From Adiantum capillus-veneris (lineage: Eukaryota; Streptophyta; Polypodiopsida; Polypodiales; Pteridaceae), in assembly GCA_014529385.2 (NCBI GenBank), contig CM043948.1:25292451-25356450 (forward strand): a stretch of DNA of 64,000 nt. The letters are read 5' to 3'. This document shows, in pieces, positions 1-11,757 of the stretch (within the stretch, counting starts at the first letter, position 1; the number at the start of each line of letters is the position of its first letter). The notes beneath the pieces are model-generated. The model made no database searches, had not been told where the DNA came from, and worked only from the letters and a program-made list of their open reading frames with translations. The translations under genes and the position numbers were made by a program.

Positions 1-220
1 TCTCATCTGTCATGGCCATTTTAATGTATGTAACAGCTTTCCTGTTCATGCTAACCCATGCTTCATCTGTCATATTCTGTGGCTTCACCTGTTCAAGTGC
101 CCCTTCGCAATCCTTAAGAAACAGGATTCCTTGAATCCTGTCTTTCCAAAGATCAAAACCTGTACCATCGAACCTCCTAATCTCGAAGAGGTTCTTCACA
201 TCCGAAGAAGATGAGGCCAT
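1..220 (-). CDS. Copia element D: Gag N-terminus (partial, runs off window)
   Basis: The minus strand from an ATG at 218-220 is open for 73 codons to the window edge. It starts MASSSSDVKNLFEI and continues with RRFDGTGFDLWKDRIQGIL, the opening of Ty1/copia Gag (UBN2-type), which packages element RNA in cytoplasmic particles. The pattern F-D-G-x-x-F-x-L-W-x-x-R-x-x-G-I-L-F-L-K-D-C matches the Gag of element C at 24310-24552 almost position by position, so the two belong to one family. No stop lies in the visible part. It follows a leader, primer site and LTR on the same strand. The rest of the element lies left of the window, so its coding state is unknown. Confidence 0.85.
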   Translation of the reverse strand, partial: MASSSSDVKNLFEIRRFDGTGFDLWKDRIQGILFLKDCEGALEQVKPQNMTDEAWVSMNRKAVTYIKMAMTDE

Positions 221-960
221 AGCTGCACAAAATAAGAGGGATAATACGCTGAATTTTTGGGCAAAATGCGCAAAAATCGGAGTATAGCCTCACAGAGATG
301 TGCACTACAGCTCCAAATGGTCACAGGAGCAATTTGGGGCAAAATAGGTCGATTTGGGCAACATTCAATTTCTGAAATTTATGCACAGGAAATTTTAGCG
401 AGCGAATTTGTGCTCGAAAACAACAAATTTAGTTGTTTTTAGCCTCAGAAGACATACATAAGGCTACTACACAACCTTTAGAAGCATGTAAGCACAAAAG
501 CCCCAATTTGTAGCATCAAAATTGCATGAAATTGAGCCACAAATAGTCATACATCGACAAAATTTGTCAAATGTGCGTAGATTGCATCAATTTGCACTTT
601 CCCCAATGTAATCGCACCATAAAAACACTTGCAAAAACCTGCGTAAATCTGAAATTTGCTTAAAACACATGTTTTAGGGCTTGTTTTTCGGCAATTTCAG
701 TGTTTTCGTGTAGCGGGGACTTAGCAAAAGTATTCCCACACCTTAATACATCATTTGCAAAACCTATATTTTGCTGTCATAACCTGTAATTTCCTATTTT
801 TGACCTAGTTTCAGCCTGTTTTAGGTCAATTTTGGTTGCCGGGAGCTCTCTAGTGTTCGGGGACGAGTCGTTTTGGCAACGAAATTGCAAAATCTCGCGT
901 GAAAGTTGACCTTCTTGGCTGAAATTCAGTGTTTGCAAGTTTGGGACAAACCCTAATCGG
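221..960 (-). other. Untranslated leader of copia element D
   Basis: About 740 bp between the primer site and the Gag ATG. No gene is seen; short frames here are chance. It is AT-rich, with repeated runs such as AAATTTG and TTTTGACC, and its part nearest the primer site resembles the leader of element C (27041-27376), for example a shared CAGCCTGTTTT motif. Confidence 0.6.
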
Positions 961-972
961 GCTCTGATACCA
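961..972 (-). promoter_or_regulatory. Primer-binding site of copia D (initiator Met tRNA)
   Basis: The minus strand reads TGGTATCAGAGC, the complement of the 3' end of plant initiator-Met tRNA and the standard copia primer site. It lies two bases from the LTR end at 975. Confidence 0.9.
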
Positions 973-974
973 GT

Positions 975-1264
975 TGATGAGCGCGCGACGATGTGTGCAA
1001 GTGAAAGAGCACGCGAGGCAGTGCAGTGTGTGTGCAGAGAGGGGAGACGAAGGCCTGCAGGAGAGGAAGCGCTAGCAGAAGAGAGAGGGCACGCTTTCTT
1101 CAAAGGGGATAAGTGAGTAAGTTGTTTGAAAACTCACTTACCCTTTATTATTTGTATAAGGACCAATTTTATAAGTTAGTGGCCAAGTTCAATGTGAACT
1201 TGGCCAAAGGTTAGTAACCTTTAAAATGTACATTAAAAGGGGCCATTTGGGCCTTTAACCCAAC
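975..1264 (-). repeat. Copia LTR shared by elements C and D
   Basis: About 290 bp in minus orientation. It ends in CA next to the D primer site and starts near GTTGGGTTAAAGGCC at 1264. It aligns with the 5' LTR of element C at 27391-27737 (shared GGGTTAAGGGCC start, GTACA, and GTTCAATNTGAAC inverted motif). On its 5' side (right) it joins a broken C reverse transcriptase directly; on its 3' side (left) it is followed by the D primer site and gag. It therefore serves as 3' LTR of C and 5' LTR of D. The exact start is uncertain by a few bases. Confidence 0.7.
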
Positions 1265-1693
1265 GTTGTATACCCATTTGTTAGAAAGAGCCTTTCTCCC
1301 TTTAGGCAATGGCACAAGATCCCAAGTATCATTTGCATGCAAGGATTTCATTTCCTCTTGCATTGCAAGCTCCCACTTACTACTTGACTCACATGACTTA
1401 GCCTCTTTATAAGTAAGAGGTTCACCCTCATCTGTCAACATTACATGATGCAAAGAGGGATTAAATCTCTGCGGTTGCCTTCTCAAACGAGTTGACCTGC
1501 GTACCCAATGATCTACATTCTCAGGCAACGGTTCTACATCATAAGGCAACTCATTTTCAGCTCTATCATGCTGCTGAAAATCATTTTCAACCAATTCAGG
1601 TGGTTGTCCATCCTCATTAGGAGCATCAAAATCATGTCCTACCTCTTATGGCTCAAGGTTAACCGGCTGATTATCGATTTCAGCTTGCGGTAA
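1265..1693 (-). pseudogene. Copia element C: integrase tail and start of reverse transcriptase (truncated)
   Basis: Minus-strand reading gives STRLRRQPQRFNPSLHHV, then KWELAMQEEMKSLHANDTWDLVPLPKGRK and NKWVY, the linker and first block of the copia reverse transcriptase. The frame then runs straight into the LTR at 1264, so the rest of RT, the RNase H and the polypurine tract are missing. One in-frame TAA lies upstream (about 1648). The piece continues the C coding region that stops at 22250; the two were separated by insertion of element X, shown by GGTAA at both 1689-1693 and 22250-22254. Not functional. Confidence 0.85.
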
Positions 1694-2611
1694 TGTCACA
1701 TGACACATCCAATCCTATGTGTCCGTGGACAAGCTACAACACGACAAGGGTTCAGTCAGTCCAGTCAGTCTAGATTTAGAAGTAATCTGGCACTTTTGTG
1801 AGTCTATTCGTAGACCGTGCATGCCCAGTCACTTAGCATAGATGCATATCCTCTGGTTGCACATAGCATGATCATCAGTATTCTCATCAGAATCCATTAG
1901 AATCAGTTAGGGAATTTTCCAGTGCATTTAGCCTATTTTCCCTATTTTTGACATTTTTCACTTATTGTTTTTAAGTGACTTTCCAACAAAAGTAGATAGG
2001 GCAATTTTGCTAAGTTTGTATATAAGCAAACCCAAGTTAGCACTAAATGGCAGAAGAGGCAGCAGGAGCACATGCTCAATAGGCACCTTCTCAGCAAGAA
2101 CCCATCAGTAACACAAGCACCTGGCGTTTTGGTCAACCCTCATCGCCGAGAATTCAGCCTAGCGTTTTTGTAGCCTTGCCATCAACCCCTACCTTGGCGT
2201 TTTCAGTTTTGGCATCACCTACAGTCCCCCTAGCCTGGCGATTCAGCCCTGCTATCCTCGCCAACAGTCCAAAGTCCTAGCGTTTTAACTAACGCTACAA
2301 GCAGCCCCAATGTTTCCATTTTCAGCCTCATTTGCTGCAGATGGTTCAGCGTTTTCAGCATTCTACACAGCAGCCGATTCAGCCCTAGATCATTGCAGAA
2401 GTACCCCATTTTCAGCCCTCAAAAACACAGCCAAAACAGTCATTTTCAGCCATCCAAAACAATCCCAGATTTTCAGCCATAGCGTTTTTATGGACAGCAG
2501 ATAGAAGACCGCAAATTTCAGCCCTAAAGTCGTCATCGTCACCGACATAGCCTAGACTTGCATCACTCTCATGCATACCATTTGTACCAGATTGTGCAAT
2601 CATAAGTAGAC
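1694..2611 (+). repeat. 5' LTR of element X, first part
   Basis: Begins TGTCACATGACA, a one-base variant of the TGTCACGTGACA palindrome that opens the other X LTRs. It aligns along its length with the 3' LTR at 21111. It contains the U3 stretch rich in TTTTCAGC and GCGTTTT words. It is interrupted at TAGAC (2607-2611) by element A and resumes at 18885. Confidence 0.9.
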
Positions 2612-3993
2612 TCTCACCAACAGGTGTATTTTTCTTGTTGCCTTCCGTAAATAAGTACTAGATATTTTTATTTATTTATATTTTTACTTGTTTTCCCCGG
2701 AACCCTTGAAAAGGTGCAAGTGGACATTGCATGGCCAGTGTGAAACGGCTGTGGCCGAATAGGTTTCTCACAGCGGGACTGGTCGGGCCAGTTAGCACTG
2801 AATTCTGATGAGTAAGGAAGCCTTTGTGCACCAAATGAAATTTGGGCCACTCGGAAAGTCACTTACAACTTTATAAGTCAGTGGGAACTAGAGAATTAAC
2901 TCAAAAGGGGCAAAATAGACACATGGGAGCTCATGGTGCAGTTTTCCACTTCCATCAGCAAGAGGAGACGCCCAATTTGAGAGAGGAGGCTGATTTGACT
3001 CAGGAGTGACCTACAGTGTGTGTGTGTGAGTAGTGGGTGCAAGAGAGGAGGCTGATTTGATTCAGCAGTGACCTACGTTGTGTGTGTGAGTAGTGGGTGC
3101 AGGTCTACAACTTTAATGGAAAACTTGCCTTCTCCTCTGTCTCATGTAGCGCGATGATTTGCTCTCGTGCATCTCTCTCTCCCCTTTGGCACATATGGTA
3201 ATGCCCAACTAGTTGGGCTACTCAAATGAACATGTACAATTCTGGGGGTTTATGCGCGTTTGCCAAGGCAAGAGCCTTCTGAACAGGAACCGGATTAGCT
3301 AATTGCTAATCCCCCACAGGTACGCACAGTTCCATCGCAAAAGATTGCGAGTTCGGAGAGTTTTCTCGCGTGAAAACTCGTCCAATTCACAAGGGAACTG
3401 TCCCATTGTGTGCAGGAGCCCTTGGGACACGCGTAGGCGTGTTCGCTCCGCTAAAAACGATCCGAAACAACGAATTACAGCCTACTGTGTTTTTCTGCAG
3501 GTTTAGGGTTTCGCACCTAAACTGCAAGGGAACCCCGGGGGAGCCTCGTGAGAGCCTTGGGATGCGTGTACAAGCTTTTGGGCACCCGACACTGAAAAAC
3601 AGGGAATTACAGCCCGCTGAATTTCTGTGACAGCTCACCAGAAAGCTTCCAGATAGCGAGGGAATCCGTCCTAGACAGGTGCTTTTGACCTCCAAGGGTT
3701 TTTGCGCCGGTATGCTACCAAAATCAGGTCGAAAAACTGCGTTTTCAGCCCTCACCAGGTTTGGACAGCTTTGTGAAAGCTTGTGCGAAGTGGTCGGATC
3801 GTCTACCTTAATTTGAATAAAGAAATACCGAAAGGGGCGCCAGTCTTTGGGGCCTACAGGGTGTCGGTCTCGTGTGCGCAGTGACATTCTAGTCGCTGGA
3901 CGCAACTGTGTTCTCTTTCCTTCTCAGTGCTCTGTGTAAAGTTAACAGGTAATTGAAATAGTACCGCCCTCTACGTTGTACAGGCCGGTTATA
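2612..3993 (+). repeat. 5' LTR of gypsy A
   Basis: 1382 bp, starting TCTCACCAAC (mutated from TGTCACCAG seen in the 3' copy) and ending GGTTATA beside the primer site. It carries AATAAAG followed by the shared box AAATACCGAAAGGGGCGCCA at 3816-3854, a likely R/polyadenylation region. ORFs on both strands here (3303-3905) are chance. GTGTGTGTG runs lie at about 3017 and 3077. Confidence 0.9.
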
Positions 3994-4010
3994 TGGTTCC
4001 ATCGACGCGA
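3994..4010 (+). promoter_or_regulatory. Primer-binding site of gypsy A
   Basis: TGGTTCCATCGACGCGA directly follows the LTR. The same site in B reads TGGTTCCATCGACGGGAT. It starts with TGG as expected for pairing to a tRNA CCA end but is not the initiator-Met site; the tRNA is not identified here. Confidence 0.75.
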
Positions 4011-4078
4011 TAGTCACTTTTTCTTCAAAAAGTGCAGCGTGGATTGTTGTGGGTGAAAGCAACACAAAGCTTGTCGTT

Positions 4079-6235
4079 ATGGCACAGAAGAGAGATCAAG
4101 TACCTGAAGAGGGATCTTCATCACATGGCATGGAGAAAGTTCCTTCAACTCTTCAAGAAGAGGACAGGTTGTTTAGAACTCAATTGCGCTGCTGCATGGA
4201 CATGTTTCAGCAGTTGGCTAACAACCCAAGGATGCAGGAGTTCTTACAAGCTCCGACACAGGGTTCTCAGCCTCCTACACAGAGCATGACTGAGCCGTTG
4301 CAGGAAAAGGAGATTTCCAATGCACAAAGGACTCATGATGCTCGAGGGAAAGCCCATGTGGTTGAGCAACTAGCGGTGTCCAATGATCCAAAGCAGCTTG
4401 CTTTAGCTGAACAGGAACCGTTTGTGAATGGTCAAGGGAGTAATGAACACGCTATGAGTCAGACCCTTCCATTACCTAATACTTATCCTGGTTATTTTGG
4501 AGGTGGTTCAGTGTTTCAAGCTATGGTTGGACCTTCCACAGGTTATATGCCAGGGAATGTGTTCGGGACAATGCAAACAGGCATGGGTAACCCTATGTAC
4601 GCGAACATGGGTGTCCAACCAGGTTTTCAGGGTGCCTATGGCCAGTTTCGAGTGCCTGGAACACAATTTAGTATGGCTGGTTTTTCGCAGCCATACGTAC
4701 AAAATGCAGATATGACAGGTAAAACAGTTGATGCGAGTGCTGGAATGAACACTCATGGAGCACCATTGATACAGGCACCTGTTTATGATAATGTGGCTCC
4801 TTTGAGTCAACTGAAGGATTACAAGGAAGGTGGGATGGGAATGAAGTTTGAAAACTGAGGATCAACTGAAGGCTTTGACCTTCATACAGCAGTTCGATGC
4901 AGCTTATGCTGGAGGAAACTTCACGGAATCTTCAAAGATACGCAAGGCTGCCACTTTCTCGAAAGGGAATGCGCTTCAATGGTGGACCGCATTGTTGAAC
5001 CAAGGTCAAGCCCCAACAACGTAGGTCCAATTCAAACAGCTTTTTGCGCCTGCATGGTTGACAAACACTTTTGAAATGGATGTGATGACAGAATGGCACG
5101 AGTTGAATGCTAAACAATGTGCGAACTTGGAAGAGTACAATAAACAGTTTTGGGCCGCATTGTTGCAAGTCACCTCTTACAGGTTTCTGCCATTGTCAGA
5201 ACAGATTGAGAAGTACTGTTGATTATTGCCCAAGAAAATCAAGGACTACTGCACAAAGACTACTGTCATGAATATGTTTCAGTTGATAGAGAATGCAAGA
5301 GTGGCTAGCAATCTGTCGAAGGGAGATTCCGATGGATTTAATAGCCACAAGAAAGGGTCCCAGGGCAAACAGTTTTCAGCCAAGGGCAATGTTGCAGCAA
5401 AGCCTTCTGAGCCTCCCACAAAGAGCCCTCCACTGAAGAAGGTGATACGTCCAAGAAGCAGTCTAAGTCTTCTTCGGGACGAGGACAAGGACAAAAGAGG
5501 CTTTTTTTTGGCAAAACCTTTGAAGAACGGAAAGCTCTTAGGGAGGCCCAGAAATGCTACATTTGTGAACAGGAAGGACATTTTGCAAATGAATGCCCAC
5601 AGAAGAAGTCACAGGATAAGGATGACAAGTCGGACCATAAAGGGAAGAAGCCAAAGCCGAGTGCAGGACTTGTTCCAGATTTGGTTGGAGACCAGCCAAA
5701 CACAGATGCCACGGAGCTGTGCAGAGCTTGGGGCAAAGTTAGAGACCAGACAGTGCTGGTTTTCTTTGATCCGGGAGCCCCTGCAAATTTCATATCACCA
5801 GAATTGGCATCAAAGTTGGGCATTCGTGCAGAGGACATGGGTATGACAGGGGAAGCAGGTTTGGCATGCCCAGGTCATTCAGAGCCCGTTACTCCCATTT
5901 TGGGGAAGCTTCGTCTGCACATTCAGAGTTATGTGGATGCGGAAGAGTTTCATATTATGCCACTTGAGCGCTGTGATGTGTTATTGGGTATCCCATGGTG
6001 TTACAGGTTACATGCTATGGTGGATACTTACAACAAAAAGATTACCCTTGTACATAGAGGAAAGACTCATGTCCTTGATGTAAAGCTTAAAGGCGAGTCT
6101 GTTCCAGTTGTTTCTGCTTCTTCTATTTCATCTACAATAAAGAAACATCTTTCTGCGTACTTGATCTTTCCAAAAGAAGTACCTCAAGTTGTATCTAATT
6201 TGTCTACCTTAGATAAAGACAGGTCAAATTTTTAG
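4079..6235 (+). pseudogene. Gypsy A gag and protease (broken)
   Basis: The ATG at 4079 matches the start of B Gag (MAQKRDQ versus MADRPDD). The first part (to 4858) is Gln/Met/Gly-rich and ends in a frameshift where B continues. Capsid-like sequence (ALTFIQQFDAAYAGG, WWTALL) follows in other frames with a TAG near 5023. An intact CCHC knuckle, C-Y-I-C-x4-H-x4-C, lies at 5555-5596. The protease core reads VFFDPGAPANFISPELASKLGI in two overlapping parts, with DPG where retroviral-type aspartic proteases normally have D-S/T-G. A TAG ends the frame at 6233-6235. Gag would form the particle and the protease would cut the polyprotein, but this copy cannot make either whole. Confidence 0.88.
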
Positions 6236-9053
6236 AGTGGTTTCAGTGATTGTTTTTCGGACTCTTTGCTAGGGGAGTTACCTCCTGAGAGACCTGAGGA
6301 TCATACTATAGATCTTGTGCCAAGTTCTAGTCCACCGAAAAGACCAGCATACAGGGTTAGTGCAGCCCAGCAGAAAGAGATTATGAGTCAGGTCAACGAG
6401 CTTTTAGAGAAGGGGCTGATTCAGCCCAGTTCATCCCCTTTTTGTTCGCCTGTACTCTAAGTGCAGAAGAAGGATGGTTCATGGCGTATGTGCATTGACT
6501 ATCGCGCCTTGAATAAGAATACCATCAAGAACAGGTTCCCCATACCGAGGATAGATGACATTCTTGATCGGCTTGAGGGAGCGTCATTGTTTACAAGGAT
6601 AGACCTAAAGAGTGGCTACCATCAGATACGCATTAGGCAAGAAGATGACCATAAGACTGCCTTCAGGAGAACATTTGGTCTCTATGAGTTTCTTGTCATG
6701 CCATTTGGTCTCAAATGCTCCTGCCACGTTTGATAGAATGATGGACAGAATTTTTAGACCACATAGAAACTCCGTGGGTACCTTCTATGATGACATGATT
6801 GTCTATTCGAAGTCTGAAGAGGAGCATAGGGATCACTTGACTACAGTTTTCAATGAGTTACGTAAGAACAGGCTACTCATTAATGCGAAGAAGAGTGAAT
6901 TCTTTTTGCAAGAGATTCACTTTCTTGGACACATTGTTTCAAAGGATGGCGTACGCATGGATCCCGCTAAAGTGGAAGCAATTAGGTCATGGCCAGACTT
7001 GAAGTCCGTACAAGACATTCCAAGCTTTCTAGGCTTATGTTCCTATTACAGGAGGTTCATCCGAACTTTTGCTGAGATTGCTTCTCCACTCCATGCACTG
7101 CAAGGAAAAGGAGTTACTTTCAAGTGGACAGCCAAGGAAATTTTAGCGTTCAAACACTTGAAAGAGAAGCTGACTTCAGATCCGGTAATTATTTTACCAG
7201 ATCTTTCTAAACCTTTTGTGGTTAAATGTGATGCGTGTGGCCATAGTCTTGGTGCAGTTCTGATGCAGAATGGCCGAGTAGTCACATATGAGAGCAGAAT
7301 TCTTTTGAAGACTGAAAGGAACTTGCAAGTCTATGAGAAAGAATTGCTCGCAGTAATTCATGCTCTCACTAGTTGGAAACACTATTTGCTAGGGGCTGAT
7401 TTTGTTGTCCAAACGGATCATCAAACCTTGCGATATTTTCTCACACAGACGAAGTTGTCTGAGAAGCACATGAGATGGGCAAACATCTTGTCAATGTTCC
7501 ATTTTCAGATTGTGCATGTGCAAGGGAAAAAGAACGTGGTGGCTGATGCGTTGTCACGAAAGCCCCAAATTTCAGCAATGTCAATTCCGTACCATTGTGA
7601 ACTACACGAAATAAAGACACAATATGCTGAAGATTCAGATTTTGCAAGGATCTATGACCAGCTTGTTGATGGGCAACATCATGAGCACTATATGCTTAAG
7701 AATGACTTTCTCATGATGCATGGAAAGTTATGCGTTACTAAACAGTTACGGCCAAAGATTTTGATGGAAAGTCATGCTCCACCTTATGCTCGGCATCGTG
7801 GAATTGATGCGACAGTGAAAGGGGTTGAGGCATTCTTCTATTGGCCAGCTTTGCGTCAAGATGTTGACACATTTGTAAGATCATGCTTAGTATGCCAAAA
7901 AGTCAAATTTGACAGACAAAAGCAACCGGGATTGTTGCAGCCATTGCCGATCCCTGATAGGCCATGGGAAAGTATAGCAATGGACTTTATCTTTGATCTT
8001 CCAAGGACGCAAACAGGAAATGATGGGATTTGGACTATCATTTGTAGGTTCAGTAAGCAGGCCCATTTCATTCCTGTTAGGAAGAAGATAAAGCCAGAAC
8101 ACATGGTCAAGATATTCATGAGCAATATCTTTAAATATCATGGGATGCCTCAGTCAATTGTCAGTGACAGGGATCCACGTATGACGAGTCTTTTCTGGAA
8201 GGCATTGTTTGAGAACATGGGCACTACGCTCATGTTCTCTTCTTCGTTTCATCCGCAAACTGATGGACAGTCAGAAGAGGCAAATTCTACTATCTTGGAC
8301 CTGCTCAAATGTTATGTCTCAGAGCACAAGGCAACTTGGGAACACCATCTCCCATTGATTGAATATGCTTACAATAACATTGTGCATACGTCAACAGGTA
8401 AGGCACCATTTGAGATAGTAGGAGGAAAGAAAGTCCCGCCCATTTTGCAGACTAAGGACAAGATATTTGAGGCAGACAAGTATGTGCAAGATATGGATGA
8501 AACATACAGGAAGATAAAGATTGCTCTTGAGAAGACTCAGGCTAAGCAAAAGAAAGCTGCTAATCGTCACCGTTGTGAACTTGTATTTTCACTTGGTGAT
8601 TGGGTACTTTTGCGCTTTAAAAAGGCCAGGTTAAGGAAAAGGAAAGGCAAGGAACGCTTGTTTCCTAAGCTCAGTATGCGATATTATGGTCCTTTTCAAA
8701 TTTCAGAAAAGATCAGCAATGTAGCTTACAAGTTAAAGCTACCAGAAGGCTGGAAAATACATAATGCTTTTCATGTCAGCCTTCTAAGGCCCTTTGTTGG
8801 TGATGTGCCAAAGAATATGCTTGATGAGGAACAACCCGAAGTGGAAGAATTGGATGAAATCCTTGTTCCTGAACAGATATTGGCACATAAAGAAAGAAAG
8901 GTTAGAGGAAAGGTTGCAAGACGCTATTTGGTGAAGTTCAAGAACTATCCATCATTAGATGCCAAATGGATGGAAGAGTCTGAATTGCTTGATTCACCTC
9001 AGCTATTGCAATTGTATCTTGAAGCCTTTCAAATGGAACCCACAGTGACTTGA
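6236..9053 (+). pseudogene. Gypsy A pol: RT, RNase H, integrase, chromodomain (broken)
   Basis: The domain order RT-RNase H-integrase-chromodomain defines a Ty3/gypsy chromovirus. RT starts in one frame ([29 protein letters not shown]), preceded by a TAA at 6458-6460. A 2-base loss near 6711 shifts the frame; the rest is open from there to 9053. Visible motifs: RT active site FYDDMIVYS, RNase H block KCDACGHSLGAVL, the integrase zinc finger ending CLVCQ, integrase DDE signatures (MDFIFDLP, VSDRDPRMTS, FHPQTDGQSEE), the GPF/Y-type YYGPFQ and a C-terminal chromodomain (RRYLVKFKNYPSLDAKWMEE). The last normally steers integration to marked chromatin. It is about as well preserved as B after the frameshift. 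Confidence 0.95.
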
Positions 9054-9361
9054 TGCAGCCTTTTTGGAGCAAGGCAAGAGCATGGTTCATGATGCTCAAG
9101 AGAGTAGTTAAGCAATTGTATCTACTCTTTCCATACAGAATTTAGCTAGAGAAGTTTGTGCTTGAGAGTACACTAGAAGACTTCTATGCTTGATATATGT
9201 GTCGTAGCAAGGTTGGTGGGATTGTTTAATCGTCCAACGCTACATTTCCGGAAGCCTGTATATCTTGGATTCCCATCATAGAATATATGAGATATCAAGA
9301 GATACTGCATGTATTATTGGCATGCAAGCGAGGTCGCTTGTAGTATTTCAAGGGTGGGGTG
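9054..9361 (+). other. Gypsy A 3' untranslated region and polypurine tract
   Basis: About 300 bp of non-coding sequence after the pol stop, ending in the purine run AAGGGTGGGGTG (9350-9361), which abuts the LTR start TGTCACCAG. This is the expected plus-strand priming site. Confidence 0.8.
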
Positions 9362-9708
9362 TGTCACCAGGAGGTGTATTTTTCCTGTTGCCTTCCGTAA
9401 ATAAGTACTAAATATTTTTATTTATTTTTATTTTTACTTGTTTTCCCCGGAACCCTTGAAAAGGTGCAAGTGGACATTGCATGGCCAGTGTGAAACGGCT
9501 GTGGCCAAATAGGTTTCTCACAACGGGAGTCTGGGTCGGTCAGTCAGGGATTGGTCGGGCCAGTTAGCACTGAATTCTGATAAGTATGGAAGCCTGTGTG
9601 CGCCAAATGAAATCCGGGCCACTCGGAAAGTCACTTACAACTTTATAAGTCAGTGGGAACTAGAGAATTAACGCAAAAGGGACAAACTGGACACATGGCG
9701 GCTCCTGG
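9362..9708 (+). repeat. 3' LTR of gypsy A, first part
   Basis: Starts TGTCACCAGGAGGTG and aligns with 2612-2945 of the 5' LTR. It stops at CCTGG (9704-9708), the TSD of element B, and resumes at 18410. Confidence 0.9.
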
Positions 9709-11184
9709 TGTAACCGGCCTATTCAATCCAAAAAGGGCGGTAGACTTTACTTCAAACCTTGATTTAGCTTTCACCCATTATTAGTCGTCTATTTTACCTA
9801 CGCTATAGTGACACAAGAGAGGGGAATGGGATACAGATGCTAGAATGCACCTGTATGAGAAGACCCACACCAGATTGGCCCCTAACTTAGGCGCCCCTTT
9901 CGGTATTTCTTTATTGTTTAAAAGAGGGAATAAACGTTGTGGTTCCCTACAAGCTGCCCCGCACAAACTCGGCTGAATTTCCATTGTTCCAGCCCAATTT
10001 CGGTAGCATAACTGTACTAGAACCCTTCACAGTCAGTATTCCCACGCATTGACCGACTTTCCCGACGCATACGGGCACTTTGCAAAACCTGGCGAGAATC
10101 TGCAGCACGCTGAATTCTCTGTTTTCAGCCTTGAAAATGCGCCAGATCGCCTGTACAGCGGTCCCCTTGCGTCCCCGAACCTCCTGGGGGTATTAGGGTC
10201 CGTTTAGGGCCAAAACCCTAAACCTGCAAAAATACACAGCAGGCTGTAATTTACTGTTTCGGGCTCCGTTTCGCATGCCGGTCGCATCCGTAGCAAGTCC
10301 TCGAGCTCCCGCACCTGTAGGGCTACTTGCCCTTTGAATCGGACGAGATTTCTCGCGTGAAACCTCTCCGAATTCACATGTACCTGCGAGGGGATTAGCC
10401 ACTAGCTAATCCAGTACCTGTGCAAGAGGCTCTTGCCTCGGCAATCGCGCATGAACCCACACAACTGTACATTGGTCAAATGAAGAGCCCACTAGAGGGG
10501 CATTACATACTGCCAAAGGGGAGAGAGAGGGCAGTGCGTAGCGTGCAGGGCATCACTCCTGGCACCGCACTATGCATAAGAGGGAAAGCAAGCACTCCAT
10601 AGCTCTTAACCTATGACAAAAACTGAAAATGAGGCTCTCCCCCTCCTAAATTCAGCGCCACTTCTTGTTGCATGAGGCAAGTGCACCAGAAGGTGCCACT
10701 TGGCACATTTATAAGCATTTTCCCGTTTCGGGGTTGCCGTCTAAAAATATCCCAACCGGTTGCCCAGTTGACTTCACGGCAGAGTAAGGAAATGTTCCCT
10801 TTGTCATTCCGGAGGTAATGACGTCAACACATTTTCAGGTCCCAAAATAGCAGTTCCCTAAATTTTAGGAGATGCTGCCATTGTATCTTTCTAGGTCATC
10901 CGACCCTCTTTGTACACTGTGGCCACACCCAGAATTGAAATGTAGCCTCTGTAGCAAAGGATTCCACTTTGGCTAGTCAATGACCCCACTTGGCTAACCA
11001 TAGTCCTTGTCCAACCTTAGTGCTCTCTTGCCCTCAGGCCTGGACTCCCTCTGGACAGTTCCACACTAGCTATGCAATGCAGGGTAGTTAGATTTCCCGA
11101 GGGGTGTTTCCAAAAAGTGAAAGTAAATAGATAATAAGAAAGAAATCAGCAAAAAGGATAGATAGTACTCACACGCTGGTGACA
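9709..11184 (-). repeat. 3' LTR of gypsy B
   Basis: Minus-strand LTR beginning TGTCACCAGCG at 11184 and ending CCGGTTACA at 9709. It contains the box AAATACCGAAAGGGGCGCC after AATAAAG (about 9878-9915 on the plus strand), shared with the LTRs of A, E, G and I. Confidence 0.95.
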
Positions 11185-11200
11185 TACCCCCCTCTTGAAA
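11185..11200 (-). promoter_or_regulatory. Polypurine tract of gypsy B
   Basis: The minus strand reads TTTCAAGAGGGGGGTA immediately before the 3' LTR start, the expected primer for plus-strand DNA synthesis. Confidence 0.9.
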
Positions 11201-11757
11201 TCTCAAACGTCCTCGTTTGCATCTATGTCGTACATGCTTACTGTCAACACTGATGTATTCAACACCTGTCGACACATATATGACACATACATGCTCATTG
11301 TCAACCCTGGTGTATTCAACACCTCGTCGACTCATGTATTGCTTGCGCGTGAACCCTGTCCCAATGACATAGTGGTAGCTTCGCACTCTGCCATTGCTTT
11401 GAGTCACTAACTTTCCAATGACAAAATGGTAGCTGTACATTTTGCCACTGTCTTATAGTACACGTTGGATCCCGCAACACTTTCGAGCATACCCAAACCG
11501 ACAGTTTAAGAATGTAGTTACACATGTACTCTTTAATAGAAGCAATTACTGTATCCTTGACAAACTGACAAGAAATACTCACTTCTATAGCACTAACCAA
11601 ACTTTTCGACATTCCATAAGAGCAATTGCGAAACTGACAATCTGTACAGCTCTAACATTCATGTAACAGGTATTTCATTTGAGCTCACTTTAAATACCAT
11701 GTACATCATTTGTTTCAGAAGCCATTGTCACACTGACAATCCATGTAGCTTTGAAAT
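11201..11757 (-). other. Gypsy B 3' untranslated region with two small duplications
   Basis: No gene is seen between the pol stop and the polypurine tract. Two imperfect direct repeats are visible: a unit of about 55 bp around 11228 and 11288 (TGTCAACACTGATGTATTCA type) and a unit of about 40 bp around 11361 and 11414 (CCAATGACATAGTGGTAGCT type). The listed short frames on both strands are chance. Confidence 0.6.

Noticed and set aside
3387-3905. 172-codon minus frame in the A LTR
   Set aside because: It lies inside an LTR with known orientation; the matching frame is not kept in B.
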